Assembly (NCBI GenBank): GCA_032595685.2
Contig: CP159373.1
Coordinates: 2,228,501 to 2,292,500 of the forward strand
Direction of reading: 5' to 3'
Length of the DNA stretch: 64,000 nucleotides
From: Candidatus Electrothrix aestuarii
Lineage (GTDB): Bacteria; Desulfobacterota; Desulfobulbia; Desulfobulbales; Desulfobulbaceae
A program made the position numbers and the translations under genes. The notes under the pieces are model-generated. The model saw only the letters and a program-made list of their open reading frames with translations, searched no databases and was not told the DNA's origin. Of the stretch, positions 19,148 to 27,303 are shown piece by piece; positions within the stretch are counted from its first letter, which is position 1, and each line of letters begins with the position of its first letter.

Positions 19148-19171
19148 CGACCGTTTAAATAAAAACGGTCG
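19148..19171. promoter_or_regulatory. Inverted repeat in the MltD leader
   Basis: CGACCGTTT (19148-19156) and AAACGGTCG (19163-19171) are perfect complements, extended outward by GCTCG/CGAGC. It lies 49 bases before the MltD-like start codon, inside the predicted leader. It could fold as a hairpin in mRNA or serve as an operator. Confidence 0.5.
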
Positions 19172-19219
19172 AGCCACGACTGAAAATTTATTTGTTATGA
19201 TACGATAGCGTAAGAAAGA

Positions 19220-21175
19220 ATGAAAGTATCCTTAGTTGTCCCCCTTGTCTCGCTTCCTTTTTTTGTAGCCTGTTCTCCTGCTGTTCATAATACTGACCCC
19301 CTCAAGAATATCAATCAGGAAGAGCTTGCCCGTCATTCTTTTTTGCCGGAACAGGGTGAAGGAGAACGTGATGTGGTGCATGGGAAGGAAAAACAGCACC
19401 CTGTAGCTTCTGGGTCAGAAAAGAAGTTGTCTCAAACCACAGGAGTAAAGCAACAGGGAGGGGGAACAAGCGTGGTCAAATATCATGACCAGCATGCATA
19501 TCCAGCAGATAATCTTGGTAGAACTCCCATAAAATATGGATCAACAGGTATTCCGCAAGCGCGAGTTATATATAACTCAGAATTGGTTCCTATTGTTGAG
19601 GAGAAGGACCAAGGACAAGGTGAAGGGAGAAAGGAAGCCACAGCTTCCTCTGTACGTCCTCTTTTACAAAAAGAAGGTTTAGAAAAAATTTCTCGTCCAT
19701 CCCTCAGCAGTATAGGGCGTAGTGTTCGTCATGTTGATTATGTTGGCAATGAGGAGCCAGAAGAGGCCGCTCCCCTGTATATTCCTGTACAGTCGGAACA
19801 GGAGCTGAAAGAAGAATTGACAGCCTTAGAGAAGACCGGAGATTGGAGTGATGACGGGGCTGGAAAACAAACTGCGTTGGCCACCTATGGAATACAATGC
19901 GATCTGCCCAAATCCTTTGCTTCTCCTCGTGTCAATTTGAATCTGGATTTCCTGACTTCTATAGCAAAGGGAAAACAGGTCGTGCCGGAGAAAAAAGCTG
20001 AACAGCCTGAAGAGGCTGAGGAAGCTGAAGAGACAGGGAAGCTTGCTTGTGATTTTCCGGTAACTATTAATAAGCAGGTTGAATTTTATCTGGATCAATT
20101 TCAAAATCGACAACGAAGAACCTTCAGGACTTGGCTGAAGCGCGCGGCAAATTATTTGCCCGCCGTTGAAAAGGAATTGGAAGAAGCTGGCTTGCCTAAG
20201 TCACTGGCATATCTTGCGATGATTGAGTCAGGTTTTAATCCGGTCGCATATTCTCCGGCCCGTGCTGCTGGTTTATGGCAGTTTATGTCAAGTACAGCAA
20301 GGACCTACGGGTTACGTGTTGATTCCTGGGTGGATGAACGTCGTGATCCTGAAAAATCTACACAGGCAGCGGTGTCCTATCTGAATGCCTTGTATAAACG
20401 CTTTGGTGATTGGCAACTTGCGGTTGCTGCCTATAATGCGGGAGAAGGAAAGATTCAAAGGGGCTTAGATAACTATGGGGCAAAGACTTTCTGGGAGTTA
20501 GCGGCCAAAAAATATTTACCTCTTGAGACCAAACGTTATGTGCCCAAATTGATAGCTGCCATTATTATTGCTCATGACCCGAAACGCTATGGCTTTCAGC
20601 CAGTTCAAGGGAAGGAAGAACAATATGATGTTGTTGACGTTCCCTCGCGTACGTCATTGTCAGCAATTGCAGCTGCCGGTGGTTGCTCGGTGAAAAAGAT
20701 TCGCCAGCTGAATAATGAGTTACTCAAGAATAAGGTCCCGCCAACAAAAGGCATGTACCGAGTAAAGGTGCCAGCAGGAAGCAGTATGCGTATTGCTGCG
20801 AATCTTGAGAAAATTCGTGCTGCTGAAGAGCGAAAGATCGTGCATAAATTGCGTGCAGGTGAGACATTGTCCGGGGTCGGTAAACAATATAACGTTTCTG
20901 TTAATATGATTATGCAATGGAATGATATTAATGATGTGCGCCGGATTCGGGCTGGACGAAAGCTCGCCTTGTACTTAGGGGGGAAATCCGGTGTTGCTGC
21001 GGCAGATGTCGGTGAAGAGAAGGAGACCGTAAGTTATTATAAGGTTCGTAATGGAGACTCTCTCTGGTCTATAGCTCGTAAACATCAGGTTTCCACCAAG
21101 GAAATTAAACGCTGGAACAGTTTGGATAATAATTTGCTTCATCCCGGCAAAAAATTGGTTATTAAGAAAAGTTAA
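19220..21175 (+). CDS. mltD: MltD-like lytic murein transglycosylase with LysM domains
   Basis: 651 residues. The N-terminus (VSLVVPLVSLPFFVACSP) has a lipobox-like FVAC, suggesting an outer-membrane lipoprotein. About 260 residues of low-complexity linker follow. The SLT domain has catalytic Glu336 in YLAMIESGFNP, then AAGLWQFMSSTARTYGL and AVAAYNAGEGKIQRGL. Three LysM-type wall-binding units close the protein: a degenerate one after DVVDVPSRTSLSAIAAAG, then two clear ones starting HKLRAGETLSGVG and YKVRNGDSLWSIARKH. The enzyme cleaves glycan strands to 1,6-anhydro ends. It is divergent from the PBP. Confidence 0.92.
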   Translation: MKVSLVVPLVSLPFFVACSPAVHNTDPLKNINQEELARHSFLPEQGEGERDVVHGKEKQHPVASGSEKKLSQTTGVKQQGGGTSVVKYHDQHAYPADNLGRTPIKYGSTGIPQARVIYNSELVPIVEEKDQGQGEGRKEATASSVRPLLQKEGLEKISRPSLSSIGRSVRHVDYVGNEEPEEAAPLYIPVQSEQELKEELTALEKTGDWSDDGAGKQTALATYGIQCDLPKSFASPRVNLNLDFLTSIAKGKQVVPEKKAEQPEEAEEAEETGKLACDFPVTINKQVEFYLDQFQNRQRRTFRTWLKRAANYLPAVEKELEEAGLPKSLAYLAMIESGFNPVAYSPARAAGLWQFMSSTARTYGLRVDSWVDERRDPEKSTQAAVSYLNALYKRFGDWQLAVAAYNAGEGKIQRGLDNYGAKTFWELAAKKYLPLETKRYVPKLIAAIIIAHDPKRYGFQPVQGKEEQYDVVDVPSRTSLSAIAAAGGCSVKKIRQLNNELLKNKVPPTKGMYRVKVPAGSSMRIAANLEKIRAAEERKIVHKLRAGETLSGVGKQYNVSVNMIMQWNDINDVRRIRAGRKLALYLGGKSGVAAADVGEEKETVSYYKVRNGDSLWSIARKHQVSTKEIKRWNSLDNNLLHPGKKLVIKKS

Positions 21176-21190
21176 TTTGGGTTTAGTTTA

Positions 21191-21205
21191 CACGCTTTAA
21201 GCGTG
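21191..21205. promoter_or_regulatory. 15-bp palindrome after the MltD-like gene
   Basis: CACGCTT-T-AAGCGTG is a perfect inverted repeat 16 bases past the stop codon. There is no U-run behind it, so it may be an operator for the next gene or a weak terminator. Confidence 0.3.
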
Positions 21206-21266
21206 CTTGCTCTCTTGAATATTTTTCTTCGAAGGGCCTTTTCGTTATGGTTGCTCATGAGTAATA

Positions 21267-21809
21267 ATGAATAAAAGAAGTTGGCGTCTGGTTCATCGAT
21301 GGGCCGGGCTTTTTTTGCTTGGCTTTGTGCTTTTTTACTGCCTGACCGGATTGTTGCTTAATCATAGGAAGTCGTTTGGTTATTTTCAAAACCGCCAGAC
21401 AACAAGTGCAACCATTGAAGTTCAGTCAGAGGATGTGCTGAACGATGTGGTTGAGAAGTATAAACAACTGATCGGGCGTGATGATGATCCCACCGTTATT
21501 CGTTTGAAACCGGAAGGGGTTGTAGAGTTTCTCTACGGCTCTCATGGGCGCACAACCTATGTTATTGATACAATGCAGGGGCTCATGACCCGCATTGGTA
21601 AGGAGGAACAGCAGCCCTGGTACTGGTTGAATAATCTGCATAAATCTTCCAAGGTTTCTTCGGCTTGGCTTGTACTGACCGATTGCATAGCCGTTCTGAT
21701 TATTATTCTTGCCCTGAGTGGATTGGTTATTTTTCGTTATACGCGCCTAGATATCCTATTACTTGCCTGCGGAGGGCTGGTTATGCTTGGTGGCATGCTC
21801 CTGTCATGA
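21267..21809 (+). CDS. PepSY-associated membrane protein
   Basis: 180 residues. The opening helix (RSWRLVHRWAGLFLLGFVLF) with conserved His-Arg-Trp and the end NHRKSFGYF is typical of PepSY-associated TM proteins. A periplasmic PepSY-like segment follows (LKPEGVVEFLYGSHGRTTYV, then the DTMQGLMTRI motif). Two C-terminal helices complete it, with a conserved NNLHKSS His before the second helix. Relatives are linked to iron or flavin reduction and to protease inhibition, but the specific role is unknown. It lies 19 bases before sbcB. Confidence 0.7.
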   Translation: MNKRSWRLVHRWAGLFLLGFVLFYCLTGLLLNHRKSFGYFQNRQTTSATIEVQSEDVLNDVVEKYKQLIGRDDDPTVIRLKPEGVVEFLYGSHGRTTYVIDTMQGLMTRIGKEEQQPWYWLNNLHKSSKVSSAWLVLTDCIAVLIIILALSGLVIFRYTRLDILLLACGGLVMLGGMLLS

Positions 21810-21827
21810 TTTCTTTTTATATGGTGT

Positions 21828-23246
21828 ATGGCTGATATTACTCTATTATGGCATGATTATGAGACTTGGGGGGTGAATCCTCGCAGGGATAGGCCTGCTC
21901 AGTTTGCCGCAATTCGAACGAATACAGTGTTGGAAGAGGTGGGCGAGCCGATTATGCTCTATTGTCGTCCATCTGACGATTTCCTTCCCCATCCGGAAGC
22001 AGCAATGCTGACCGGCATTTCCCCTCAGGAGGCGGCAGCAAAAGGTATTAACGAAGCAAACTTTTTTCAAAGGATTCATTCTGCTTTTTCAGCGCCTGGA
22101 ACCTGCGGAGTAGGGTATAACACGCTCCGTTTTGATGACGAAGTCACCCGCTTCGGTTTTTATCGTAATTTTATTGATCCATATGCCCGTGAATGGCAAA
22201 ACGGTAATAGCCGTTGGGATATTATAGATCTGATGCGATTGGCCTATGCCTTGCGGCCTGAGGATATCCATTGGCCGAGAAAAGAGGACGGTAGTGTCAG
22301 CTTCAAGCTGGAAGAACTCACCGCAACAAACGGAATTGAGCATGATGGGGCCCATGATGCCTTGGCCGATGTGCGGGCAACGATTGCTTTGGCCCGCCTC
22401 ATCAAGACACTCAAGCCACGCCTCTATGCATATTATTTCAACTTGCGCAGCAAGCATGAAGCGGCCAAATTGCTGGACCTGAGAGAGTACGGGGTGGTTC
22501 TCCATGTCAGTGGTATGTATCCTGTCGATCAGGGATGTATAGCCCCTGTCGTTCCTCTGCTTCAGCATCCACGGAATAAAAACGAAATTATTGTCTATGA
22601 TCTGCGTCGCGACCCGCAGTTCCTTTTAGGTATGAGCGTGGATGAGATGGAAGAAAATTTGTATACTCGTGCTGCGGACCTTCCTGAAAGTGTTGAGCGA
22701 ATCGCTCTCAAGGGAGTGCATCTGAATAAGTCTCCTGCCTTGGCTCCCACCAATACCCTGAGTCCAGAAATGGCAGCCCAATGGCAGATTGATTGGCAGG
22801 TGGTTGAGGAACATCGCCAGATGCTTCTTGCAGATTCCAGCCTTATATCTCGTCTTGAAGAACTCTATCTCCGCACAGCAGATATCGGGATACAGGATGT
22901 TGATCATGCCTTATATGCTGGCTTTATTCCTAATACTGATCGTAGACGCTGCGAAACCTTGCTAAGGAAGTCACCTGAACAGCTTGCGGAATGGGTGCCT
23001 GATTTTGAAGATAGCCGTTTGTCCGCTCTCTATTTTCGCTATCGGGCGAGAAATTGGCCTGAGACCCTTAATGAAAAAGAGAAGGATCAATGGCGACAGT
23101 TTTGCGAGGCTCGTTTGCTTGCTGGTGAATTCGGTAATGAGTTGACGCTACACGGGTATCAGCATATTTTAGAGGAGATGCTCCAGCAAGGTATACCAGA
23201 AAAGAGGCAGGAACTCTTTAGGCTGTTGGTGGAGTGGGTACAATGA
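21828..23246 (+). CDS. sbcB: Exodeoxyribonuclease I
   Basis: 472-residue 3'-to-5' single-strand DNA exonuclease used in recombination and mismatch repair. The DEDDh active site is visible: LLWHDYETWG at the start (Asp and Glu), a middle GYNTLRFDDEVTR motif, and HDALADVRATIALA near residue 178 (His and Asp). The C-terminal SH3-like and helical domains follow as in E. coli ExoI. The start ATG gives MADITLLWHDYE; the preceding gene ends 18 bases upstream. Confidence 0.95.
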   Translation: MADITLLWHDYETWGVNPRRDRPAQFAAIRTNTVLEEVGEPIMLYCRPSDDFLPHPEAAMLTGISPQEAAAKGINEANFFQRIHSAFSAPGTCGVGYNTLRFDDEVTRFGFYRNFIDPYAREWQNGNSRWDIIDLMRLAYALRPEDIHWPRKEDGSVSFKLEELTATNGIEHDGAHDALADVRATIALARLIKTLKPRLYAYYFNLRSKHEAAKLLDLREYGVVLHVSGMYPVDQGCIAPVVPLLQHPRNKNEIIVYDLRRDPQFLLGMSVDEMEENLYTRAADLPESVERIALKGVHLNKSPALAPTNTLSPEMAAQWQIDWQVVEEHRQMLLADSSLISRLEELYLRTADIGIQDVDHALYAGFIPNTDRRRCETLLRKSPEQLAEWVPDFEDSRLSALYFRYRARNWPETLNEKEKDQWRQFCEARLLAGEFGNELTLHGYQHILEEMLQQGIPEKRQELFRLLVEWVQ

Positions 23247-23372
23247 ATTCTCTGGTTTGTGGAAGGTTACGATAGAGATGTAGGACTGTAATGAGTACAG
23301 TACAATACGTACGATAGCGATGTCTTTGTGCATCGAAGTATGATTTTTTCGGGAGAAGGGTGCTGTCGGGGG

Positions 23373-23774
23373 ATGGAGAGAACGATAGAGGTTGAAAAAC
23401 GACGTTATACCAGGGTTATCTTTAACGAGAAAAATAGGGTGCTGGCTGTTGTTGCCCTGCCTGGGCAACAACAGCCAGAATTGGAAATGCCCGTATCTGT
23501 GCTCAATATGAGCGAAGGTGGAATGCAGATTTCCGTTGAACGAAAAAAATTCTGGGAAATGCGGCAGGGTGATACCGTCCTGTTATCCTGTATAACAGGG
23601 GTTTCAGATCTTGAGCCCTTGAAAGGGATTCCCATGAAAGTTATTTGGGCTATGGACAATGAATATCTGGAGCATGTTTTGTTCGGGATGTCTTTTTCTT
23701 TTCTTTCAGGGAAAGAACGAGGGGTTATCCGTGCCTTTGTCAAGAATCGTTTAGCCTTAGAGACAGAGCGCTAG
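23373..23774 (+). CDS. PilZ-domain protein
   Basis: Single PilZ domain of about 133 residues, expected to bind cyclic di-GMP. The RxxxR motif is present (EKRRYTRV) and the NxSxxG motif is NMSEGGMQI. These are the two ligand-binding elements, so it should bind. The start is uncertain: ATG at 23373 begins just before the domain, while an in-frame ATG at 23340 and a GTG at 23328 would add up to 15 residues. The EAL-domain protein encoded 3.5 kb downstream could regulate the same messenger. Confidence 0.75.
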   Translation: MERTIEVEKRRYTRVIFNEKNRVLAVVALPGQQQPELEMPVSVLNMSEGGMQISVERKKFWEMRQGDTVLLSCITGVSDLEPLKGIPMKVIWAMDNEYLEHVLFGMSFSFLSGKERGVIRAFVKNRLALETER

Positions 23775-23947
23775 GAAAATATTATGGTGCTGGGTCGGCC
23801 TTCATGCCTTCAGTGAAGCTTTTTTATTTTTGGGATGTTGCTCTTCTGATGATATAATCTGCTATGAGGAAATTATTCATATTGTTATCGTGATCTCGCA
23901 AATACTCAGAGAGTGTTTCTGCTAACTCTTTATGTTAAGGTGTCTTC

Positions 23948-26560
23948 ATGAAAAAGCTAATCTCTCTGGCCCTTTTATTTCTCCTTCGTCTTCGGTATCG
24001 CATCAGGGTTGATGGGCTAAAAAAGCTCAAGGCCAATACCAAAGATAATCGCCCTCTGCTCTTTCTTCCCAACCATCAGGCCCTGATTGATCCGGTTGTC
24101 GTCATGAGCCTGCTCTTCCCCTCCTTTACTCCAAGACCTCTGGTTGATGAAAATCAGTCCAATCACCCCCTGGCAAAGTATCTCATGGATATGGTAGGGG
24201 CCATCTTTATCCCGGACTTGAATACCAGTAGCCGAGATGTCAAAGAGCAAGTCTTTGCCGGAATTGAGGAAATCGTGGCAAGTCTGAAACGTGGGGAAAA
24301 TGTCCTTATGTACCCTGCCGGGCGTATCTCAAGGGGGCATACCGAGGTTATCGGTGCCAATAGTGGGGCAGTTTCTGTGGTGCATGCGGTACCGGAAGCG
24401 AGAATCGTTCTTCTGCGCATCCGGGGATTATGGGGTAGTCGGTTCAGCAGGGCTCATGGTCTTCCCTCTTTGTTTGGAGATGTCGGAAAGCTTTTGTTTC
24501 GAGTGCTTGCCAATGCGGTCTTTTTTATGCCACGGCGACCCGTGCATATCGAGATTGTTGAGCCAGAGGACTTCCCGAGGTCTGGGGACAAAAAAGCCAT
24601 TAATCGCTATCTGGAAGAATTTTATAATTTCGAGCCGGATAGGAAGACAGAAATACCCTCATATTGGTGGCAGGGTCACAATCCTATCTACCATGATGAG
24701 GTGCAGGCTGAATTTGCCAGTCAGGATACCGGCACTATTCCAGACAGTATTCGTTCTTTGGTGCTCTCAAGATTGACTGAGCTTTCTGGTATAGAAAATA
24801 TCCAGGAAGAAGATAAATTAGCCGCTGACCTTGGTATGGACAGCTTGGTTCTGGCTGAGTTCGGTGCTTGGATGCACCAGGAATTTGGCGTGGCAACAGA
24901 AAATCTGGAAGTGCTGCAACGGGTTTCAGACTGTATCCTTGCAGCCGGTGGCATAATGCCTGCCCTCACGAGTGTGCCACTTAAGCCAGTTTCCTCCAAA
25001 TGGTTTGAGCCGGTTGAAGAGCAGGCGCTGTCTTTTTCTGAGGGAGATACTATTGCGGAGCTTTTCCTGCGTCGGGCCCGTCAATGTCCTGGACAGGTTG
25101 TTTTGTCCGATCAGGTCAGTGGCGACAAAACCTGGCGGCAGTTAATTATGGCCGTGTATGCGTTGTTGCCGGAAGTTACCAAGCTCCCCGAAAAAAGGGT
25201 CGGCATCATGATGCCTGCCTCGGTCAGTGCTGCTGTCAGCTGGCTGGTGGTGATGTTCAGTGGCAAAGAGCCGGTGATGGTTAACTGGACCAGTGGAACC
25301 GGCAATATGCAATACTCTTTACAAGCTGTTGGAGTACGGCAAGTGATTACAGCCAAGGCCCTGACGAGCCAATTGGAGCAACGGGGGATTGCATTGGATA
25401 CCGTTGGTGTGACCTGGTTGTATCTGGAAGATATGGCAACCCGGATAAGCGGCCTGCAGAAAGTGACAGCTCTGGTGAAAAGCTGGCTGCCCTGGAGAGC
25501 GTTGCAGCAGGCAAAGATCGCGGAAAATGCAGCGATCCTTTTTACCTCTGGATCGGAGGCTCGCCCCAAAGCTGTGCCCTTGACCCATGCTAATTTTCTT
25601 GCAAATGCCCGTGATTTTGCCCAGATCTTGTCGCTGACTTCAAACGATCGTCTTCTGGGGATTCTTCCGGTTTTTCATTCATTCGGTTTGGCCGGGGCCG
25701 TTGTTCTACCTCTTTGCACAGGCCTTCGGACTGTATATTGGCCTAATCCCACTGAGGGCTTGCAGTTGGCTCGGATAATCGGCGCTTACGGTGCCACGAC
25801 CTTGCTGGCTACGCCTACTTTCCTGAACGGAGTGCTCCGGGCGGGAAAACCGGATTTGCTCCACTCCTTACGCCTGGTTTTTTCCGGAGCTGAGAAGTGT
25901 CCGGATCATATCTTTGCTGCCTTGAAGGAGCAATGTCCTCACACCGTACTTTGCGAGGGTTACGGTGTGACCGAGTGTTCCCCTGTTGTTGCTGTGAATT
26001 CCCCAGAGGCCCCGCAGCCGGGTACCATTGGCCGTGTTTTATCCTCAATGGAGTACGTCTTATTAGACCCGGAAACCAACGAACCTGTTTCACAAGGGAA
26101 AAATGGTCGTCTTTTAGTGCGAGGCGGAAATGTTTTTTCTGGTTACCTTGGAGATGCGCCCTCACCCTTTGTCGACTTTGATGGCAAAGCTTGGTATGAT
26201 ACCGGAGATCTGATGTTTGAGCGAGATGGGGTGCTTGTCTTTGCCGGTCGTCTGAAGCGCTTTGTCAAAATAGGTGGAGAAATGGTCTCTCTGCCTGCAA
26301 TTGAGCAGGTTTTGGAAGCACATTACCCTACGGGAGATGGACCGGTTTTGGCTGTAGCTGCTACGGCTGATGAGCAGCATCCTGAACTTGTTCTGCTCAC
26401 AGTCTTTGAGACGGATAGGCAGGAGGCAAATCAGGCGATTCGGGATGCAGGGTTATCCCCTCTGCATAACATTCGTATGGTCCGACAAATTGATGAAATA
26501 CCCCTGCTTGGCTCGGGAAAGACAGATTATACGAGCATCAATAAGATCGTCAATGAATAG
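23948..26560 (+). CDS. Acyltransferase-ACP-acyl-ACP synthetase fusion (Aas-like)
   Basis: 870-residue phospholipid remodelling enzyme. Residues 1-215 form a PlsC-type acyltransferase with FLPNHQALIDPVV (catalytic His, Asp) and YPAGRISRG. A built-in acyl carrier domain follows with phosphopantetheine Ser299 in DLGMDSLVL. Residues 350-870 are an AMP-forming acyl-ACP synthetase with ILFTSGSEARPKAVPLTH, GYGVTECSPVVAVN and WYDTGDL, then FAGRLKRFVKIGGEMVS. It is expected to activate free fatty acids and transfer them to lysophospholipids or glycerolipids. An internal ACP is absent from E. coli Aas, so this is a three-part version. No neighbours of the same pathway are seen. Confidence 0.88.
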   Translation: MKKLISLALLFLLRLRYRIRVDGLKKLKANTKDNRPLLFLPNHQALIDPVVVMSLLFPSFTPRPLVDENQSNHPLAKYLMDMVGAIFIPDLNTSSRDVKEQVFAGIEEIVASLKRGENVLMYPAGRISRGHTEVIGANSGAVSVVHAVPEARIVLLRIRGLWGSRFSRAHGLPSLFGDVGKLLFRVLANAVFFMPRRPVHIEIVEPEDFPRSGDKKAINRYLEEFYNFEPDRKTEIPSYWWQGHNPIYHDEVQAEFASQDTGTIPDSIRSLVLSRLTELSGIENIQEEDKLAADLGMDSLVLAEFGAWMHQEFGVATENLEVLQRVSDCILAAGGIMPALTSVPLKPVSSKWFEPVEEQALSFSEGDTIAELFLRRARQCPGQVVLSDQVSGDKTWRQLIMAVYALLPEVTKLPEKRVGIMMPASVSAAVSWLVVMFSGKEPVMVNWTSGTGNMQYSLQAVGVRQVITAKALTSQLEQRGIALDTVGVTWLYLEDMATRISGLQKVTALVKSWLPWRALQQAKIAENAAILFTSGSEARPKAVPLTHANFLANARDFAQILSLTSNDRLLGILPVFHSFGLAGAVVLPLCTGLRTVYWPNPTEGLQLARIIGAYGATTLLATPTFLNGVLRAGKPDLLHSLRLVFSGAEKCPDHIFAALKEQCPHTVLCEGYGVTECSPVVAVNSPEAPQPGTIGRVLSSMEYVLLDPETNEPVSQGKNGRLLVRGGNVFSGYLGDAPSPFVDFDGKAWYDTGDLMFERDGVLVFAGRLKRFVKIGGEMVSLPAIEQVLEAHYPTGDGPVLAVAATADEQHPELVLLTVFETDRQEANQAIRDAGLSPLHNIRMVRQIDEIPLLGSGKTDYTSINKIVNE

Positions 26561-26664
26561 TAGAGGGTATTCTTTTTTATCCTTTTGATTACATAGTATT
26601 TTTTGTAGTATTCGGCAGCTGAAGGTTTCGCTTGCATCTTTCGTCCTGTTGAAGCCGGAAAGGC

Positions 26665-26694
26665 TTGACAGTGTTTCTATAAATACGGTATATC
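26665..26694 (+). promoter_or_regulatory. Strong sigma-70-like promoter
   Basis: TTGACA (26665-26670), an 18-base spacer and TATATC (26689-26694) lie 99 bases before the ATG at 26793. A 40-codon frame starting at 26699 would begin at about the transcript start and lacks room for a ribosome site, so it is not annotated. Confidence 0.55.
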
Positions 26695-26792
26695 TTTAAT
26701 GCTTTTTAAGAAAGATAACGAGCTGTTTGAGAAAGAAAATATTGTGCCGCCTGGATTTTGGAAGCACATAGAGAAAAAACAATGGAGCAAGA

Positions 26793-27206
26793 ATGACAAC
26801 CTGGAGTTACGAGGCATTTGAATCAGCGAATTCAGGAAGAGAAGGAGTTACAGAGATGGAACTCCTGATACGGGGAAAGTTGGAAGACTTAGGGTTGCAG
26901 GCGGAATACGCTAAAGTTGTTATGACCAATATTATGCAAGGTGCGGCCCGGGCAGTTATTTTTTATCCAGACAACGCGCTTGAGTTGTCTTCAATCAGCA
27001 ATATCGGAAAATGGCACAAAGGTGATGTGAATACCATTGCTGAAGAGTGGGATACCGAGCGATTTAAGGAAGAAATGTACCAAGAAATTAACGGAGTACT
27101 TAACGCCTTAACCGATACGCAGGCTGCTCGCTGTAAGATATGCGCTACGGCCTATAAAAAGGGGTATTCTACGATCACGATATGGTATCCAGACGATATT
27201 TCTTGA
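26793..27206 (+). CDS. Small acidic hypothetical protein
   Basis: 137-residue soluble protein that I do not recognise. It has a mixed alpha/beta pattern, a near-central hydrophobic strand (AARAVIFYPDN) and a C-terminal region with two cysteines (AARCKICATAYKKGYSTITIWYPDD). There is no signal peptide or membrane helix. A GGAG site six bases before the ATG and a good promoter upstream support it as a real gene. It precedes the heme/EAL sensor by 97 bases and might be its partner or target; this is inference from position only. Confidence 0.6.
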   Translation: MTTWSYEAFESANSGREGVTEMELLIRGKLEDLGLQAEYAKVVMTNIMQGAARAVIFYPDNALELSSISNIGKWHKGDVNTIAEEWDTERFKEEMYQEINGVLNALTDTQAARCKICATAYKKGYSTITIWYPDDIS

Positions 27207-27303
27207 TGTTTTTTGGGTAAAAATGTTTTGCTGTAGCGCTATTGCATATTGAGATGTTCGGAGAAAAGTACAGAAAGGGAATAAATACGTTTTACAAACT
27301 GAA

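Larger units (their letters stand above)
18843..19219. other. Divergent promoter region (PBP / MltD)
   Basis: 377 bases between two divergently transcribed murein genes and without a supported ORF. It is AT-rich and contains a plausible rightward promoter (19058-19087) and a strong inverted repeat (19148-19171), listed separately. Its length would allow joint control of synthesis and cleavage enzymes. Confidence 0.5.

Noticed and set aside
26699..26821. 40-codon frame just after the promoter at 26665
   Set aside because: Its ATG would be at the predicted transcript start, leaving no ribosome site. It overlaps the better-supported gene at 26793.
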